64,000 bases of DNA, taken from positions 124,001 through 188,000 of the forward strand of contig JAMPIQ010000001.1 in assembly GCA_024699855.1 (NCBI GenBank), written 5' to 3'. The notes beneath the pieces were generated by a model. The model did not search any database and was not told where the DNA came from. It was given only the letters and a program-made list of their open reading frames with translations. Source of the DNA: Aphelenchoides besseyi. Its lineage: Eukaryota; Nematoda; Chromadorea; Rhabditida; Aphelenchoididae. Below, piece by piece: positions 26,381-37,253 of the stretch. The position numbers and the translations under genes were made by a program. The stretch's first letter is position 1; every line of letters starts with the position of its first letter.

Positions 26381-26639
26381 TCAATTGTAAAGAAACTTCT
26401 CCGTAAACTTATTGATTCCCGTCAGATCGATGCCGTTGACGGCGTTTAAAGCTTGCGGTTCGTCCTTCTTAGCTCGAATCTAAAAATCAAGTGGTTGACC
26501 AAGAATAAGCTGGAACTTACAGTGTCTCTTAATCCCTCCATTTTTGGCATTTCGGTCGGCTTAGGCCTTGCATCGGGAGCTCTTCCGTGTAGGTGGAGTT
26601 TTCTTTTGTTTTGGCTTCTTTGACAGCTTTCTTCTTGCG
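26381..26639 (-). CDS. Fragmentary two-exon coding segment, function unknown
   Basis: On the minus strand, exon 26521-26639 joins exon 26381-26479 through a 41-nt GT-AG intron. The 3' exon encodes IRAKKDEPQALNAVNGIDL and continues to a TGA. The frame that links the exons is open but gives a poor sequence in the first half of the upstream exon. Another frame there (RKKKAVKEAKTKE) continues from a lysine/glutamate-rich stretch farther upstream near 26,680, and a hydrophobic, signal-peptide-like frame lies at about 26,700-26,790 with an in-frame TGA. This may be a small secreted-protein gene broken by indels, or misread by me. Confidence 0.3.
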
Positions 26640-26789
26640 CTAAAAATAAATCTGACCGGTGTTATTTGTTGGATACTTACCTCGTTTTCATTCTCTCATG
26701 CTTCAATAGAGGCACCGATACTTGTGTCAGCACCAATAAAAACAAGTACATAAAGCACAATTGCAAGCCTGAACCATATATTAAACTTT

Positions 26790-27572
26790 ATTCCCAATAT
26801 GTCTACTACACAGAAAACGTCTAAAAACAAGTTATGAAATCATCGAACCTAAAAGTTAAACCACAAAACTTGAAACTCACGGCTTTGGCCATCCACTGGT
26901 TTTTGGTTCCATCTTTGAAGTTGAATTGACGTCGCAAAATTGATCAACTTGATAAGTGGAATGAATCTTGTAACTCGGTAAAAGACTTTTTCTATGCAGA
27001 TTTTCTTCTTTCTGATACGATCCACTAAACCTCGTTATTTGACGTTCGAACTGGGTGTTATCTTACGTAATATGAAATAAAAAGATCTATACGTAATAAG
27101 CTGTCGAGCTGAAAGATCACACATTGAGCGCAAAGAAATGAAATTGGAACTTTATGCGATCATTCTTCCGATCATCAATCCAATGAGCACAATTACAATA
27201 GACATCGGTTTATAGCACACTCTTTGACTACAATATGTAAAGAAAACTTGAGCAAACATTCAGGAGTTAGATCACGACAAATGATCAAAGTGGTTGGATT
27301 GCAATAAAAGTAAGAGAGGAATCGGCCGTAGATAAACTAAGTAATAGGAAAGGTATGACTACAAAATAGTAACGGAAATGACGTTTTTTAAAATTTTCCT
27401 TGTTCTCAACATGTGGAGAAGATTTTTCAATATTTTCGCTTTTTTAAACAAATTTCCACGGTTTTTCTTATTTTTGCGACTGTCACATTTGGACGTTGCA
27501 CGTAAAGCTATGAGTATGAGGAATAAGATTAGTGATTGTCGAGTGAGAGGAATTAGCTTAATTAGTCGCTCG
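26790..27572. other. Intergenic, nothing convincing seen
   Basis: AT-rich sequence with only short unsupported frames. It ends where the last exon of the minus-strand Mextli-like gene begins at 27573. Confidence 0.5.
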
Positions 27573-29494
27573 TCAGTTTGTCGTTTGGTGTGTTTCTTCG
27601 CTCTCGTATTCCGAGTCTTCAACGTCATTCAGCGGCTCTATTTCAACGGTTGGAATGATCGGTAGAGGCTGCTCCTTGACCGCTTCTCGAATTTCCAACA
27701 ATTTCGAACGTTCGTAGCGAAGAACATCAATCGGCGGTTCGAGTTCTGATGTCGATCGTTCTATTTTAATACTTGCAATCTCATCTGCAAGTAAGTTGGG
27801 TGATGAGCCAAGATGTTGTCTTCGGACTTCGCTGGAAAAAATGATTAGCCACATGAATAGTTTTATTACTCACCCGAATGATCCGTTTGATTGAGTATGA
27901 ACCTCTAGTTGACTTTGTTTTGCTACAACATCCAATTTTGTTACATCAGCAGTTGCTGAACTTGTGGACTGAAGCGGCATCGATTTGCGACGCTCTTTGC
28001 GTAACTCTCGTTCTTCCGCAGTCATTCGATTGTTACGGAGTGTCAGATACTCGGTGAGCGCTTGTTGTGCTGCCTGAATTTGGTTGCTTATATGCTTTGA
28101 ATACGATCATTACTTCCAACATATCCGGATCGTCGCTGAGAATTTTTATAGAACCATCTTGTCCCTGCTCAATTGAGATTCCCGGGTTATCATCTTCATC
28201 GCTGTTTTTTTCGCGGTCATTAGCTTTTTCATCGCTTGTGTTCGCCAGTTGACTGCTTGAAATTTGAGTCATATCTTCGTTTAACTCCAACTAAAAATAA
28301 AATTTAAGATGCTTTTTTACAAATTGACAAACTCGATTTGGTGAAACGTTTCGTTTGATCGTCTCGTCGATAAGCCGTTTTGCGAATTGAATCGATTCAT
28401 GCGTACTACCGGTGATGGCCAGTGTTCGATAGCGTGAGTTGGCGTCCACTTTCTGAAAGCTAATGACCGTTTGACTGAGTTCTTCCACCACCGCAACACG
28501 TCTTCCTTTCACTCCCATGATCTTTCCGGAGTCCGCATTTTTGATCGTGATTTCTTCGCGCAGTTGCGGCTGTTTATTGGTTTTGTTGGTCAATCCGAGA
28601 GTGTAAACCGATTGAACCATCGGATTTGGATGTTCGATTTTACCGAATTGCGAAGGAAACGATGCGATCGCACTTTGAGTCATCCAATCGGGTGGTGGTT
28701 GGGTTGAGCGGATTTGAAGCGGTGGTTGTGCGTATTGTGGACTTGGAAGTATATTAGGCATTATTTGTGGAGTCCAGCCGTTGGTCGCGGGAATCAGAAA
28801 ATATCCGGGTGTAGGAAACTGTGAAGGCATCATTTGCAGGTGTGGTGGTGGAGCCGAAGCCATGAAAGCAGTTGGAATCTCATTTCGTGGTTGAACTGTC
28901 GGTGCGGAACTCATGAAGTTGTTGGTTGGCGAATTTTGTTTCGGTGAAACTTGAGGACAAGTTGCCGAATGCGAAAATTGGGCCATGGGTTGATTGTTCT
29001 CTGGCTGTGGCTTTGATCCTTATAACTTTTTTTAAAATCATATAATCGGCTTGTCACTACCTGAACTTTTTTCTAGACGGTTCAGATAGTACTGCGTGTG
29101 AGCGAGATTTGTTTTCCAGCTCATAGCTCGTAATTCAATCAACTCCATTATCTTCAGTCTACACGGAGTTCCCAGTTGACCGTTGTCCCGACAAACTGCT
29201 TGTCGTAAAGATATGAAAACTTTGTTTAGATCGTCTAAATTGGATGTTGAAAGATATGACTACTTCACTGCTTACTTTTGTTCGTTTGCTCCAATTTTTG
29301 TCCATGAGACTTCAATTGTTGACAAAGAGTAAAAATGTTTGTAGCGAGTTGGGTGTTAAATTCGCTTGCTCTGACCGCTTCATTCACTTGACTCATCAAG
29401 TCGATGAGTTGTTCTGCAAAAGACGTTTAATCGAGAAGAAACAAGAGATTGTAAATTGACGTTCGAATCTCAATTTCCAACCTTTTTCGTCCAT
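27573..29494 (-). CDS. mxt: Mextli-like eIF4E-binding translation regulator (MIF4G + KH + 4E-binding motif)
   Basis: Mextli proteins, known from Drosophila and C. elegans, bind eIF4E through a YxxxxL-phi motif and also carry MIF4G-like and KH domains; they promote translation. Seven exons, joined in phase: 29482-29494, 29276-29413, 29061-29234, 28321-29018, 28114-28290, 27874-28073, 27573-27831; 552 residues. Order seen: an N-terminal helical MIF4G-type segment (about residues 1-105, including LKIMELIELRAMSWKTNL); a P/Q-rich linker; a KH domain (about residues 255-330) with the GxxG-like loop MGVKGRRV; an acidic linker; and YERSKLL, a canonical 4E-binding motif, near the C-terminus. The start ATG (29494) lies in a 13-nt coding exon, so an upstream start is possible. 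The intron 28291-28320 is only 30 nt. Confidence 0.82.
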
Positions 29495-29941
29495 TTGTAA
29501 AAGTTATAACAAAAATGAGGTAATTAGACATTCATTTCGATTTTAGTTGCAATGTTCGTTCGCGTGAAGTTCGCGCCTCTGGTCAGAAAACAACTAGAAA
29601 GTTCGTTTCAAAAAGTAGTTGTGAATATTTACTCCATCGATTGGTCCGGAGAATTTGCTAGGCGTGTCTTTAAAAGCCGATTGCCTCTTTTTGACCTCAA
29701 CTTCAAAATTCAAATCCCTTGAAATTGACAGGCGATACACACGGGGTTTGTGTGATCTTTTCACGTCGTCGTTTACCGTCCCGTGTAATCCTATTAAAAG
29801 ATTCCGCTCAATTTGAACGTGTAAACACACGACCGAGAAAACGAATCAGCCGTCATACTGGTCGCTTAATATTGTTTACAAGCTTTCAAATTGTTTCCGT
29901 AACTTTTCGATAGTAATTGCGTAAACGTCTTGATCACTTAC

Positions 29942-30188
29942 CAGCATTTGAATTTGCGGCATTCACATGAGAGGAGATCCCGTACGACGATGAGTCGCCG
30001 CCGTTTTGATTTGACCGTAAGCTTTCCGTTGAACGTTGTGAAGTGAAATGATGAGAAGACGACGGCTGTGAATTGCTGTTAGGTTTTGAATAGTGAAATG
30101 AGTTGGACATCGAGTATGAAGGATAATGATTCGAGAATTTTTTGTTCGTTTGTGATTTCGTCGGATTCGATGATTGTAAGTTGTTCAT
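29942..30188 (-). CDS. Possible S/N-rich coding exon upstream of the Mextli-like gene
   Basis: A minus-strand frame starts with ATG at 30188 and runs 82 codons to a good donor (GTAAG) at 29941, ending in phase 1. The product is low-complexity, rich in S, N, Q and H. I could not find a downstream acceptor that continues the frame, so it may be an alternative 5' exon of the Mextli-like gene, a separate gene, or chance. Confidence 0.3.
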
Positions 30189-31054
30189 CTTGCCGTTTCG
30201 TTCTTTCGCTGAGAGTCGATCGGTTTCGTCAAAAACTTTAAATGGTCGTTTTTGGCGCTCGTTGAAAGTTGCAAATAAGCAGAATGGTCTGAAAACGTAG
30301 AACGATTAGACATCCGAATAAGAACACTTACACTTCTGCCGTTGATCGTTATGCAGAACCTTTAGAGCGCAATGACGCACAAAACTTTTTGAACAGATAA
30401 GATTAGATAGTTGAGAGTTAAAGAAGATTGAAAGTCTCCGCCTTCGTTCTTTTGAAGCGAAAAACCTGACGGTCACACCCCGACAAGTTGACTGTCGATA
30501 GTTTTTCCGTTTGCTCCACAACGGCGGACAAACGCGCGAAGATCGAAAGAAATCGGAAATTTGAGTTAATTCGGTTGTTGTGACAAAGTTCGAAGGTAAC
30601 TGAGGGATTGGCAGAAAACTAAGCAAACTAAGCACCGATTTCGACCTCCAAGTGCCTTTGAATTTCCGTGAACTGCGCGTTTGCAGAATCTTCTTTTTCT
30701 TTAATGTGACGGCAAATGAACAACCTTCGCACTTGTTAGCAAGTTGAGTGGAACTGAAATGAAGAGTATGTTAGCAGTAAATTGCCTACGATCACGATCT
30801 GAATATCCGAATTGTTCGAGAATCTTTCCTTCAACTGTGATTAACAGCTTAAAGTATTGGATATTTCAAATGCTTAAATTGGCATGCTCGTAAACGTCGA
30901 TATGATGAATTATTGAACCATCTGATCACCAAAAGTGTGTTTCATATGAAGTTAATAAAAATCGTAAGTCGTGTCATAATTGACTCAAAGGACAAACAAC
31001 CTTTTCAAACGATATTTCTGCTATCTTATGAATATTTGGGTATAATATCAAAAG
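30189..31054. other. Intergenic, nothing convincing seen
   Basis: A minus-strand frame at 30306-30635 (109 codons) has no recognisable family and no splice context that I can support. Confidence 0.4.
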
Positions 31055-31633
31055 CTAATTGAGCAAAATGGTGCTTCGACGGTAGTCGATCCCGGTCGAT
31101 TGAGATTCGAACATGAGTGTTGAATTATAGAAACGAAACGCGTTAACGGCTTGACCATCGAGAGCACCGAAAGTTTGAAGTTGAAAGCGGTAGTTAACTC
31201 GACTTTTGTTTGTATTCGAGGTGTGAAAACAATGGACGACTAAACAGGAGCGGATTAGCGCGCGAGTCCGATGACTAGAGAAGAAATGCAAGACGGGAAA
31301 TACAAATAAACACGATTTAAAAATGTGTAAAGAAATTTCAACTGGCCAAATGACCGGGTTCTGAAACAGCGAAAAGTTTGCCGTACTTTGACTTATTGGT
31401 TTATCGTCTTCACGCCTACAACCTTTGATTGCAAAACGATCCGATTGAGAGGTGAAATCGGAGTTCATCTCGAGTTTGTAACTCGAACCGTTCAACGTGA
31501 ACGGCAACAGAGATACGTGGCTAAAAGAAAACCATCCTAAACTGAGGTCAATTCTATGGACGAATTCGAAAAGATTTTCATTGTTCTCGGTGAAGGACCT
31601 AATGTTGGGATAATCACAGATAAGAAACGGCAT
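31055..31633 (-). CDS. Unassigned coding segment (192 codons), probably part of a minus-strand gene
   Basis: A minus-strand frame is open for 579 nt from 31633 to a TAG at 31055. It contains an in-frame stretch with good intron signals (39 nt, GTGTTT to CTCTAG, about 31,275-31,313), so the true coding length is probably shorter. Readable segments include FTLNGSSYKLEMNSDFTS and FGALDGQAVNAFRFYNSTL. No family is recognised. Further minus-strand frames upstream at 32,115-32,321 could belong to the same gene, but I could not join them. Confidence 0.4.
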   Translation of the reverse strand: MPFLICDYPNIRSFTENNENLFEFVHRIDLSLGWFSFSHVSLLPFTLNGSSYKLEMNSDFTSQSDRFAIKGCRREDDKPISQSTANFSLFQNPVIWPVEISLHIFKSCLFVFPVLHFFSSHRTRALIRSCLVVHCFHTSNTNKSRVNYRFQLQTFGALDGQAVNAFRFYNSTLMFESQSTGIDYRRSTILLN

Positions 31634-32770
31634 TTCCTTTGAATTGATTTAAACATCAACCGTTCGTTAAAACAACTTGGAAACAAAACCCAAAAAACGA
31701 ATTGAGCGGCATGCGGTCTTTGGAAGTGAATCCGACAAAGACTGCCAAACGATGGATATCAATTGGAATTCGTCAGACAAACATGTGCACCAAAAAAGAA
31801 TGAAAAATCGTTCTTTCTCGATCTTGCTTAAAAAACCCGACGGCCAGCTGATTCACGCTCGAAACGTCTCGGCGCCGATGAGGATTTCAATTAAAATTCA
31901 ACAAACTTTGTTTCTTATAAACAATCATGTACGAACAACTCAACGAGCGGGCGAAAAACATCAAACCACAAAGGTTTGCTCACTTTCGCGTTCCTCCATA
32001 TCGACTTTACAGCACGCAATGAGTGATGTGTAAAAACTTCGGGAAACTTATTCGTGTGCCAAAGATGCAAAGAATGTCGGTCTTCAACCTTTTGTCTTAC
32101 AAGTTGTTTTGATCTTAGCGGCCGCAATAGCGAAAAACAGATTGCTCGTCCTTTTTGTCCGTGGCTGTTAAATTAAGAATCTCTCGAGAAAGGGAGTTCA
32201 ACCACGTTTTGAGTAGTTGCTCATTCTTTGACAGCTGGAATGACGAACAACCGATGGGCATTTGTGTCCATTTTTCATTAGCAAAAGTCGAATTGAACAG
32301 CTGTTTAGTTCGATCATACATACAGCGTCATTTCGTGTTGATCTACAAGGGTCAACATCCATTACGCTTCAAAGTCAAAATTTGAATTCTAAGGATTTGA
32401 AGTCAAAAGTTCAGAGCCGAAACTCTGATTGCCTGTCGGTGTTATGTTTTAAACTCAATCCGAGTGTAATTTTGGAGAATTTCTTTTTTTCACTTGAACT
32501 CAACGGTGCAGCTTGTAGGCGCCGGAATTCTTCTAAACTGAAAGGCCAATCTAGAAATAAAGAACCGACATGAAGAGTTGGGTGCAAGCTCTTTATATTG
32601 ACCCTTCTATTTCGTCTTCTTTCGGTTCACTGGGTCGCGACCACGACGAGACGACGCAAACGCACGATCTTTTTCTGCTCTCTCGTTTCTCCGTCCCGCT
32701 CTTTTCGCATTCGACGCCGCAAAAAAGGTTCTTTGCGTGGACTCGTTATCGAAAAGTTTATTTCCGTTGG

Positions 32771-33900
32771 TTACAATTTAGCATTCGGTTTCATTGATTC
32801 CAACGCTGGAACCTGTTCGATTGCCGCTTCTTGACTGAACGACGCGATCAATTCTCCGCTTTGCGTCCAAAGCCGACCGTGTACTAGCGAAGTTCCACGA
32901 CTATGCATCAAACATTCCTGCTCGAAAAGCATGAACTCGTTCGGATTGAAACTAAAACAAATGAGTCAACGATTAGACTCTAGTTTCCTACTTTAGATCG
33001 TGCATCCAACCGGAATGGTCGTTGGAGGAAATGTTCCGAAAGACGACATGAGGAAACGGCATTCCACCCGTAAAAGTCAATCCAATGTCCGACATAAATG
33101 CGATTGCTAAACACGATTGAACTCGGGTTTCTGTTTGTTCTGAAGTTCATTTTACGTCAAACATCAAAAATTGAAATACCATTCAGTTGTGGTCGATAGC
33201 GAACCCAAATGTTTTGCTTTAAAGTCGGACGTTGCGGACCAAACAAGTATTCCATTCCGTTGCACGGACAAATTTCGAGATCGCGCAAAATTTCAGGAAA
33301 CGCTACTCCATGAGCATTTTGAGATTTGTAGCCGCTTCTGCGAAATTCACTTTGCAATTCGTTCACGTTAGCTACTCGCTCGGGAGTCGGAACATTCGGG
33401 AACTGTGCCTGAGTGATCTTCAAATCGGCGTTGTCCGGGCGCTGAAAAATGAATGGCACTTAGCAGCCTAATTGTTATCATACCTTACGAAACGTAAACT
33501 CGCAATGGTAAATGAGTTCGGGTTGGAGAAGTTGAACGGAACGAAAAATGAAATTTCGACCATCACGAATTCGTCCAACTCTGAATCTGATCGGCTGATT
33601 GCCGACTCCTTGAACAACAGAAATTAAAGAACAAAAGTGTCAACCACCTGATTTCACAAAATAGGAATGAAAACTGTTAATATCAAAGTCCGTTGGAATC
33701 GTCTGATAGGCACAATACAATGCTTGAGCGATCAAATAACCTCCATAGAACCGTCCATCGCGCACTCGACCAACGTTTTCGGTTCTAAACTCAAAATAAA
33801 CGAAAAAATGGTGAGGGTGAACTTACACAAAGCAATCATCACCAATCGATTTGATATTCGTCCAAGCATGTCGTGAAGGAGGTTTCGAATCAGAAACCAT
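32771..33900 (-). CDS. Acyl-CoA thioesterase II family (ACOT8/TesB-like)
   Basis: The family hydrolyses acyl-CoA to free acid plus CoA using a double hot-dog fold; the animal ACOT8 branch is peroxisomal. Six exons: 33827-33900, 33648-33784, 33484-33608, 33180-33441, 32992-33139, 32771-32951; 308 residues, close to the family's usual 290-320. Diagnostic segments: RFYGGYLIAQAL and HSYFVKSG in the N-terminal hot dog, then FRVGRIRDGRNF; in the C-terminal half MPFPHVVFRN, HDLNFNPNEF, ECLMHSRGTSLVHGRLWTQSGELIASFSQE. The catalytic Asp/Thr/Gln triad of the family is represented by D (WMHD), S/T (SRGTSL) and Q (SFSQE). The chain ends ...NAKL, a possible but imperfect peroxisomal PTS1 (AKL) tripeptide. 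All introns are 38-47 nt. Confidence 0.9.
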
Positions 33901-34193
33901 TTTTACGCAGAAAACAAACTGAGAAAGTCAAAATTTAACTGCGAATCAAAGCAAAAATTAACAGCCGATAAGCAACAAATCGATCGCTTTTTAGTCAGTT
34001 CCATTTGGCGTAGTGCGTGAGAAAAATGTGTAGTCGAGTAGTTTAGTTACAAAACCTGTAGTCCGTTTGTATTGTCGAAAGTGTATTTTGACATTCTTTT
34101 AATCAAATTCACTCGTGTTTAGCTGTTTATTTACTCGAAATAGAATACAATGTAGCATTAGCATTTGACCATTATCCATACACCCGCTTTGTA
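33901..34193. other. Short intergenic gap between two minus-strand genes
   Basis: AT-rich, no frame of note. It would hold the 3' UTR of the 34194-35165 gene and the promoter of the thioesterase gene. Confidence 0.5.
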
Positions 34194-35165
34194 TCAAAAA
34201 CGATCGTTTGCTAACTTCATCTCTAACGTCAACGCCAACATACGAGACATCGCTTCAGAGCCACCCATACGATCGTGCTTTAGGAAACCATTCAAATCGT
34301 GTAAGTAGTGCAAGTCGGTAAAGAAATGGAAAGTGATTTGACATTCTGTTCCATTTAAATCACTTCGAAACGTTTGGGATCGAACTTCGCGACTCGGAGG
34401 CGAATTAGCGTGAACGTTGTGTCCGAAAACTTCGGAAATGTAACGATTGAAAGTCTGAGGTTGCAGATGCTGAAATTTGTTTGGGAATTAAAGCCTTTCT
34501 TTTGAAAGTTGACTCAACTAAGAGGTTTTTAAAACGACACCATTACTAACCTTCTTATCGAAAATTAAATACAAATCGTAACGTAGGGGTTCGTTTCGAT
34601 CGGCTTGTAAACTCAATCGACGCATCTCGGCGGTCACAGAACTGAGAGCCTTGTACACTAACGACACTTCTGAACGTACTTTATCTGCGGACTTTAATCA
34701 CGAATTTAAAACTTTAACGATAGAACTAACCGCACTTTCCGGATAGAAATAATGTTGACCTTTCAATCGAATGGTTTCCAACGAAGGAAGCGCCTTCTTC
34801 ACGTTGAACAACGACTGTCGATAGTTCCGTTCAATTTCCTGCGAAGTACAATCAGCGAATTCGTTGATTCTCAACTCGATCGTACACTCATCGTAAATCG
34901 GTTGAATGACAACATTGTCTCGATCAAGGAAGTCTTCGAGATGAATCTTCGAGGTTCGAGCACTGGTTTTGCTTCGTCCTTCATCACGATGAAAAACTGA
35001 AAATTCGAAATGCTTGAACTGACGACCCAAACAATTTGATCGCCATAAGCGAATCAACTCACCGGTTTTCCGCGTGTCCTTGAGCGGGTCCCGATATGTC
35101 AAACGAAGCGGCTGAATGGGAACACAAGCGGTCGTAGAGTCGCGGAAATTCCAATTCATCTTCAT
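34194..35165 (-). CDS. Unrecognised four-exon gene, 257 residues
   Basis: Exons 35063-35165, 34736-34996, 34551-34684 and 34194-34469 join in phase and give one open frame from ATG (35165) to TGA (34194-34196). The second donor needs the weak site GTGCGG; the stronger GTTAGT four bases later breaks phase. The product is soluble and charged, with a central helical stretch (VSLVYKALSSVTAEMRRLSL) and a C-terminal segment FHFFTDLHYLHDLNGFL. No signal peptide or membrane span is seen. I do not recognise the family. It is tandem with the thioesterase gene on the same strand but shows no similarity to it. Confidence 0.6.
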
Positions 35166-35408
35166 TTTACCACTCAGCTAAAACATTTGCTTAGTCTTAA
35201 GATTACCAAGTTATTAGTCAGCGCTTACATACGAGTTATTTTAAAAACGTCTAAGTAGCTAATGAATTCGACGCTCAGTTTAGCTCTCCGTCTACGATTG
35301 TTGAAGAAAAACGATAAATTTGATCAGCGATTGTCGTTATCAGTGTTGAAGAAGGCGGCGCAGTTCACTTACTTGTCGTGAAGTTTCTTTTTTGCGCTAC
35401 CGAATCGG

Positions 35409-35879
35409 TTGAGAAACGGGCAGCTGGTGGGGGAGTGCAAGAAAACGGGAGCTAAACAGATGACCGCAATCATTCGAGATTTCGTTACATCGACGACAAG
35501 TGTTTTTTATGCACGTAGTTCGGGGGAAGATAAACGAGAATGGCATGCAAAACGAATCGTTCAAGATTCCGACTATTGCAAAGTGAAAGTGGTAACAAAG
35601 AGAAGTGCATGTCTACGCTCAATAAGCCGCACTTTCAACCAACGACTAGTTTATTCAATTTCTTCAACTATGTTATCTCACTATCGTAACTTTAAAGTGA
35701 CTCTTGCGCTGATAGATGTGCTGCGTTCACCGCAACAAAACGTACGAATTGAAACAAAGAAATTCGTTCAGCGTCCAAATCGACCGGTTTGGACTTCTGA
35801 AGAGCGGAAGTTTGCAGTTTTAAGAGGTGTAAACACGGTTACATTGTTCTTAATGTTCATCGAATTTCTCAATGCCTAA
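35409..35879 (+). other. Open frame of 156 codons, doubtful gene
   Basis: This plus-strand frame is uninterrupted for 471 nt but has no recognised motif, splice context or coding-like bias that I can point to. It sits just upstream of the 34194-35165 gene on the opposite strand and could be chance. Confidence 0.2.
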
Positions 35880-37253
35880 TCACAAGAAAATGAGTGTTTG
35901 GATGGGGAAAAGTTTCCACGTACGCTGAGCGCAATGGAGCAAAGTTGAGACGAGAGTAACAAACCGAAAGCAATTAGTTAGTCAGTAAACGAACTTCACG
36001 AACCTCTGACGTCATCAACCCACCAGTCGGTCTTCTCTACCGCCGACTCATAAATCGATCGTGTTTTGGGAGAATGGCGCGGACGAATTTTACAACAAAA
36101 ATTGGGCGTGAACTTGTTCATTGGCGGTTTGACTTTACGGTCAAATAGCCAAATTAGCGGTCTAATCGAATGTTCGGAAAAGAAACGGGAATCCGAGAAC
36201 AACAAAACGGCATTCTCACGTCTGTTGATTAATTCCATAACGACCGAGAGAAATATCATCAAAGATTGTTAGTTCACTGCAATAACTGAACTTCGAATAT
36301 CGAAGTGGAAGCATTACGTTTAGATCTCAATCAAATGGTAACCGCTTTTTTGTATTCGAACGCTTCGGACTGTTGGTGGAGAACAAGTTTACGAAGACAA
36401 TCGAACTCACATCGAGCAGACGAATCGGCGGATTCTCCCCGACAGCCTCACATTCATCAATTGAATTGCAATTGTTTTTTCCTCTCACTTGTCGTTTACG
36501 AAATTAATGTCCACACATTTCTAATCGTTTATTTAAGCGTCTTCAGACAAATTGACAAGTGACTAAAATGGAACGACGCTCAATGCTGAGAATTTCGATT
36601 TGAGAGTGTGGAAGAAAGCAGATCAACAAAATGTAGAGTAATCAGTGAACACGGTAATAAACAAACGAATAATTAAAAGTAAATTTGGCAACGAAGATCA
36701 ATTATAGAACGAAAACCCAAGGTCGAGTGGAGTGCATTAAAGATTTGGTTGACGGGAATGCATTTCTGGAAGACTGACAGAGGAGAAGATGCTTCAGGAT
36801 TCAGTTGATTGAAAGAAAATAATTTGATGTTATATTTCAAAAACGAGGCCAAAAAGAACAAGAATTAGTGATGAAACACCCGAACAAGGTCATTTTTCTG
36901 CTCTTAAACAAACAGATGGGTGTTCCGTCGAATGGATTAGAGTTGGAGGAAAAAGAAACTTTACGATTATATGCACTAGATACTTCAACACGCTCCTCTA
37001 TTACCGACTGACCCGATTTTATTCGATCCGTTCGCCCCTCTCTCGAAAGTTCTCCAAACAGATGAAGCGGAATTTATTGGGGTGAAAGGAAGTAAACCGG
37101 AAGTGGACTTAAAACTTTGTTTTCATTACGAAGAGATTGAGATTTGAAGGAATGACACTCGAATGACGATGGAGAATCAAAACAATTAGAGCCCGATTGA
37201 GAAGTTGAAAAGATTTTCGGTTGTACTTGAACGAGGACACCAAAATCGCATAT
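35880..37253. other. Intergenic, nothing convincing seen
   Basis: AT-rich, only short unsupported frames. It lies downstream of the RGS gene (minus strand), so its right edge holds that gene's 3' UTR. Confidence 0.5.
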
